In this document: positions 59,396 through 64,000 of the stretch, one piece after another
Numbering within the stretch: position 1 is the stretch's first letter
How the letters are laid out: every line of letters starts with the position of its first letter
Assembly: GCA_034440575.1 (NCBI GenBank)
Contig: JAOTOL010001557.1
Location: forward strand, 1,011,001-1,075,000
Source: Imbricaverruca yamaguchii
Taxonomy: Eukaryota > Arthropoda > Thecostraca > Neoverrucidae
Direction of reading: 5' to 3'
DNA: 64,000 bases
Notes under the pieces: model-generated
The model's database searches: none
What the model saw: the letters and a program-made list of their open reading frames with translations, nothing else
Told to the model about the DNA's origin: nothing
Program-made: the position numbers and the translations under genes

Positions 59396-60480
59396 CGTGG
59401 AACTCCCATGACTGCACTGCGGGGTGAGGCAATGGGAAACTCCGTGTGACAGTGGGAGGTGATGCACCCCGTCCAGTCCGTGGAGCGACGGGAGCAACGA
59501 CTGCACCGACTTGGCGCGTTTCCAGTCGCACAAATGGCTGCACCTGCTGCAATAATCGGCTCTGAAGCTGGCAGCCGTCCGGTGATTAGAGTCGTGCGCT
59601 ATGCAGAAGAATCGGAAATGACTCGGGTGTGTACATCTCGCAGTTTGAAGAACGATTGCATCGGACAAAGATTGCATTGCTCAGAAGCATGCTCGCAAAC
59701 CGGTCGAATTACCTCCAGACGTGCTCATCCTATGGTGCTTGAATCCGATCAGCAATGCATGCTCCTGGAGGCACATCCAATCGACGGATTAGGGTCCCTT
59801 ATGCCTGCTGGAATTCACGATCCACGGATCAGTGGGTGTTGCCCATTACAGGTGCAGAGAGCATGGAATCTCCGCGCATCACTACATTTCTCCGTGCAAG
59901 TCCTTGGATTCTAGGCCTCATATCGTTCATCCGATTAAGGCAACAATCCCATGTTCGGATTATTTGCTATCGATTAAGGAACACTAGCCCTAGACACCTG
60001 TAGTATTTTGGGTAGTCGTGTTCTGACGTTTGGGGCGTCTAATGCACGCGGCAGGTCACACGTGTTAATGTACCATCTGTACAGCAATACGCCGTATGCG
60101 CTGTACAGCAATGCCCCGTCTTGCACGTGTCGCACGGGTGACTGACAACGACCTTGTGCAGCAGCCAACCAGAGATGGCGACAAATCTAAGGTGACAGCA
60201 GGCTATCCGCGTCGAAAATAGTGGAACAGCGGCGACGCAAGAACGCCTTGGATGGAGTTGCATGTTTGTAGCCGCCGAGTGACGGCTAACAAGTCTACCG
60301 TTGGGAAACTGTGCCGCGTGCGAGTGAACGGTCGGCTGTCGCGAGCTCCCGCCCAGTGAAGACACATGATCACAGATGACATCTTCGCTGCCCGCGCCGC
60401 TGTCCATCGCGTGCAAGGTCAGACGCCGCCGAGAAGTTGTTTAGCTCCGGTGGCGGCCGGCCAACAGTCGACGGTCGACG
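59396..60480. other. Region without recognised feature
   Basis: Short overlapping open frames on both strands and no convincing exon or RNA gene. GCTGTACAGCAATRC-type sequence is duplicated at about 60078-60115. Confidence 0.4.
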
Positions 60481-60484
60481 TGTC

Positions 60485-60840
60485 ACGGCAGCCTACGTGT
60501 CAGGGCAGCCTACGTGTCAGGGCAGCCGTCATCAGACGTGTCAGGGCAGCCGTCATCAGACGTGTCAGGGCAGCCGTCGTGTCAGGGCAGCCATCATCAG
60601 ACGTGTCAGGGCAGCCATCGTGTCAGGGCAGCCGTCATCAGACGTGTCAGGGCAGCCGTCATCGGACGTGTCAGGGCAGCCGCCATCAGACGTGTCAGGG
60701 CAGCCGTCATCGGACGAGTCAGAGCTGCCTACGTGTCAGGGTAGCCGTCATCAAACATGTCAGGGCAGCCGAGGTGTCAGGGGAGCCGACGTGTCAGGGC
60801 AGCCGTCATCAGACATGTCAGGGCAGCCGAGGTGTTGAGA
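60485..60840. repeat. 24-bp minisatellite
   Basis: The unit GTGTCAGGGCAGCCGTCATC followed by AGAC is mixed with shorter units lacking the CATCAGAC part. 24 is a multiple of three, so three plus-strand frames stay open (QGSRHQTC periodicity). Confidence 0.96.
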
Positions 60841-61115
60841 CAGTCGACATCTAACGACAGCCGACGTGTTGGGACAGTTGACGTCCCAGGACAGCCGAAG
60901 TGTTCGGGCAGTCAACATGCCAGGATAGTCGAGGTGTTAAGACAGTCGACATCTCAGGACAGTCAACGAGTTCGAACAGTCGACATCTCAGAACAGTTGA
61001 AGTGCCGGTGCGTTCGACTTAGCCAAAAGGCGACGTGTCGGGACAGTCGACATGTCGGGACAGTCGAAGTGTCCGAACGTCGACATCTCAGGACAGTTGT
61101 AGTGTTGGCGAGGTC
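60841..61115. repeat. Diverged continuation of the 24-bp array
   Basis: Units of about 20-25 bp such as GACAGTCGACATCTCAGGAC and GACAGTCGAAGTGTTCGG follow directly and decay toward 61115. Confidence 0.85.
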
Positions 61116-63020
61116 GACTTGGCCGATGTGGTGGTGAGCTGTCCGTGACGGGACATACCAATATCGGCCGCCATCTCCCACTGCTGACAAGCACGATGTT
61201 GTGTGGACTGATGTATAGTTATGCTATATGCAGGAATGTAGACGCCTGAGGGATGAGCTGGTGTCATCATATCCACTTCTGGGGGCGACCACGACGCCCC
61301 GACGCCAGTGGTGTAAATAGGCAAAGCGCTCAAAGTTTTAAATACATTAATAAAGGCGTTTTTCGGCATCACGATGAATGCGACACACACGCTTGAAGTG
61401 CGTCTGAATTGCGTTATTATTGTGCGCAAAGGGTGTCCTTGGACGCCCCTGGATGTCCTAGGGATGCCCAAAGTCGGTCTAAGGCTGCTATACAGATGTC
61501 ATTAGAATGCACCTAGTACGTCTGTGGCACCCTCAGAACGTGTTTGGGGCGCCCTACGGAGGCTATATGTTTTTTATGGGTGCCAAACATGGAGCTAAGT
61601 GCATCCTAATACTGTTTTGAGAGCTACATGTGCGAGAGCTACACGTGCGACGCCCCTGTCATCGCACGTGTAGCTTCATTGGGCGACCTTGGGGTGCAGG
61701 GTTCGACTTGAGCCAGACTCGAGCCAGTTGTTGACGGCGGGCGGTGTGAGACAAAGGGGCTGGTGCCTGTCCATGTTTGGGCGGCGATCGCACTCCCAAT
61801 GCCGGCCGCACAATACCGGCTCTGCTGCGCCACGACTGACACGGTGCATTGTCTGCCGAGGCGAACACCAGACACACCTCTCCTGCCTTCTGAGTACCTC
61901 CCAACTCCGGCCGCTGCTGATTCATTCAGTGCCGTTGGCGCTGCGCATTCGGTGCGTAAGGATCGGCGACGGTCCCGTTTCTCGTTGGTCATCTGGCTTT
62001 TTGTCATAATAGAAATCCAGCCGGAATATTTTTGGGTCATGAAATCCATGTCAAGCAGCGCCCACTGCGAGCAAAATGAATTCGTCGCCAGACATGGGAA
62101 TTATAGTTCAACAGCAGAACTTAAACTGAGATCTTGTGTACTGCCAATAAATTGATACAGTCAATTGAAAACTGACCCTCGGTTTTTAAATGCGAACGCG
62201 TGTAGCGACCTGGGAACACTCGACTTGCAAGAACAGGAGAGGCTAATGCAGGCCGGCGTTTCAAACAAACTCAAGAATTGGGACGGCTTCGCTTTTCTGA
62301 TTGTTAGGCGTTAATCTGACTTGCAAGTTGACTAGGTACCGATTCAAGCATTTGGCATCCAAGCAATGCCGTTTCACACCGTTGGAAATTGGCATAGCCA
62401 CTATTTCTTGCCATATGCCGTCATATGCTCGAGTAATAACCGTTTCACGCTGACCCTAAGTATGCAGGTCAAATGTTTTCCAAGTGCACTCTTCTGCGCG
62501 AATACGAAGAAGATGGATCGACGCTATCGGTGTTATCACTTAAATGCAACGTTAAACAGAGCCGTTGAATTCAAGGACAAGCGATGGCTTTCACCGTTTC
62601 GGCGTCCGTTTCAGGCCGGCTGAAGACACACGTCGTCGTCCGACTGGAAGTGCTCGGCCCAGTGCGGCTGTGTGCTGTGGTAGACTGCCGTGGTGTCGGC
62701 TGGATGGCACGGGTGCAGGTGGCGGGGCGCGAGTGGTGCCACGAGCCGGTACGGTCACCTTGAGTCGGCCCGGCCGTGCCACGCCGCTGACTGCAGCTGG
62801 CCGGCCGGCCGTATATGGCGGCGGCCGACCGCCATCGCGGCCGACTTTAAACGCCCTGCCACCCAGCCATTCGGTGCAGGGGTTCAGCTCGGCTGCGACC
62901 CTCGGCTGCCGACCGAGCGGCAGGAGAAATACGTACAACTATCGCTCACACGTCAACAACTTGCTCAAGCCTCGAGTCGTGGTCAACACTGATCACAGGT
63001 CAGATGCGGACGCCGGTGAA
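61116..63020. other. Region without supported gene; GC-rich block near 62600-62920
   Basis: The GC-rich block contains TATATGGCGGCGGCCGACC near 62813 and open frames on both strands, and it resembles a CpG-rich promoter. No exon with splice sites was found next to it. The rest is featureless. Confidence 0.35.
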
Positions 63021-63039
63021 TAGCACGAGCACAGGCCAG

Positions 63040-63190
63040 GAGCGCAAGTTCAGTTCAGTAACGCGAACACAGACCAGTAATACGAGCACAGTTTAGTAGC
63101 ATGTGCTCAGGTCAGTAATACGAACACAGACCAGTCACATGAACACATGTCAGTAACGTGAGCACAGTTCAGAAACGTGAGCGCAAGTCG
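63040..63190. repeat. Tandem repeat of about 20 bp
   Basis: Units such as CAGTAACGTGAGCACAGTTC and CAGTAATACGAACACAGAC occur about seven times with changes. Confidence 0.88.
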
Positions 63191-63204
63191 CTAGAAGTCA
63201 GGAA

Positions 63205-63368
63205 GACGGAGAGACGGGGAGAGAGGGAGAGAGAGGAGAGAGAGAAAAAAGAGCGAGAGAGAGTGAGAGAAAAGAGAGCGAGAGAGCGAGAGAGCGCGAA
63301 TGAGTGAGAGAGAGAGGGTGAGGGCGAGAGGGCGGGAGGGAAAAAGAGAGAGTGAGAGAGAAAAAGAT
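63205..63368. repeat. GA-rich microsatellite
   Basis: A purine tract of GAGAGA with interspersed AAA and GCG. The long Ser/Leu-rich minus-strand frames across it are artefacts. Confidence 0.95.
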
Positions 63369-64000
63369 AAGACAACTGTTGATGCGCCAGAGCGTGACAG
63401 ATCCACCGAAAATAGTATCGACAGCGACCTTGGCTCGCGCAGCCACGGGGGAGGGAGACTGCAGCCGTCAGCATACACAGCGAGCTCGAGGTCGGGTCGC
63501 AGATCAAGGCCCTCCGGGCAGTGTGTCTCGGGCCGCACGGGCCGCACGGGAGAACAAGGAGCCATTGTCAGTCTCGACCAAGTCAAAATACGAGCGCCAG
63601 GAGCGTCCTGACTGGGGGGTACGGTCTCACCTCGTGCGAGCTTGACTCTGTGTGAGTGGCGTATGTCGACTGAACTTAGAGGGGTCTCGTAGTACTTATA
63701 GGCTGGTACGCACATAAATAAGCGCAGCACGTTAAGCTATCCTCTTCTGGTGGATTGATATGCAAAATGACTGAATAGCGACTCCTCTCCGCTGTAAGGC
63801 TTCAAAAAGTGACTTATCGCCGCTTTAAGACTCCAAGGCGTTGACATGGCATGGGCACATGGTATTTCATTAAAAATTGGGTTCATGTTTGCCATCTGCT
63901 TCCCTGGCTAGGGGCTATAGTTGCGCTTAAGTCCATTGTCGAAGTTCAAATCAACTTGTAATTAAATAGTCATAGACCAATGTATAAGCGCAAGGAATTT
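63369..64000. other. Window end without recognised feature
   Basis: No exon, RNA gene or element could be supported. The GC-rich first half shows a chance open frame, and the last 350 bases are AT-rich. Confidence 0.4.

Noticed and set aside
60366..60854. Plus-strand frames of 133-162 codons
   Set aside because: They come from the 24-bp repeat, which is open in three frames at once.
63169..63730. Ser/Leu-rich minus-strand frames
   Set aside because: They translate the GA microsatellite.

Overview
The window is animal nuclear DNA, most likely from an arthropod and probably a crustacean. It is intron-rich, dense in microsatellites and minisatellites, has no bacterial-style operons, and carries a tropomyosin gene whose exons match crustacean tropomyosins almost residue for residue (for example exon peptides [19 protein letters not shown] and [15 protein letters not shown]). 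The exact species cannot be told from the sequence.

Layout. (1) 323-14510, plus strand: the 3' part of a gene that I identify as a TAF1C-like subunit of the RNA polymerase I selectivity factor SL1/TIF-IB. The gene enters the window from the left. Seven of its exons could be placed with matching splice phases, and an eighth is less certain. Its introns hold a 2.7-kb non-autonomous hAT-type element (4233-6956), a large inverted repeat (1553-2760), a foldback element inside a diverged satellite (11290-12490), and several minisatellites that begin or end at splice sites. (2) 14511-16692: intergenic, tail to tail. (3) 16693-38701, minus strand: a complete tropomyosin coding region, with 16 coding exons. 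There are two alternative first exons (a 284-aa muscle-type and a 251-aa short form), three copies of exon 2, two of exon 4, two of exon 5, three of exon 7 and three of the last exon. All copies keep the ancient tropomyosin exon lengths (114, 126, 134, 118, 71, 76, 63, 70 and 83 bp), so they can be combined freely. Fragments of a LINE RNase H domain and a tRNA-derived SINE lie in the 10-kb intron. (4) 38.7-53.5 kb: mostly non-coding and rich in minisatellites, with one unidentified minus-strand open exon (43666-43965). (5) 53.5-54.5 kb, plus strand: two or three phase-consistent exons of an unrecognised gene. (6) 54.5-64 kb: large tandem arrays (57.1-58.6, 58.9-59.4 and 60.5-61.1 kb) and GC-rich or GA-rich sequence with no supported gene.

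Most long open frames in the window are artefacts of tandem repeats without stop codons. The two well-supported genes are functionally unrelated neighbours: one acts in rRNA transcription, the other in actin filaments. No new defence or metabolic system was seen. The most unusual features are the splice-site-anchored minisatellites of the TAF1C-like gene, the compact triplicated exon 2 of tropomyosin, and a minisatellite whose hairpin loop occurs in both orientations.
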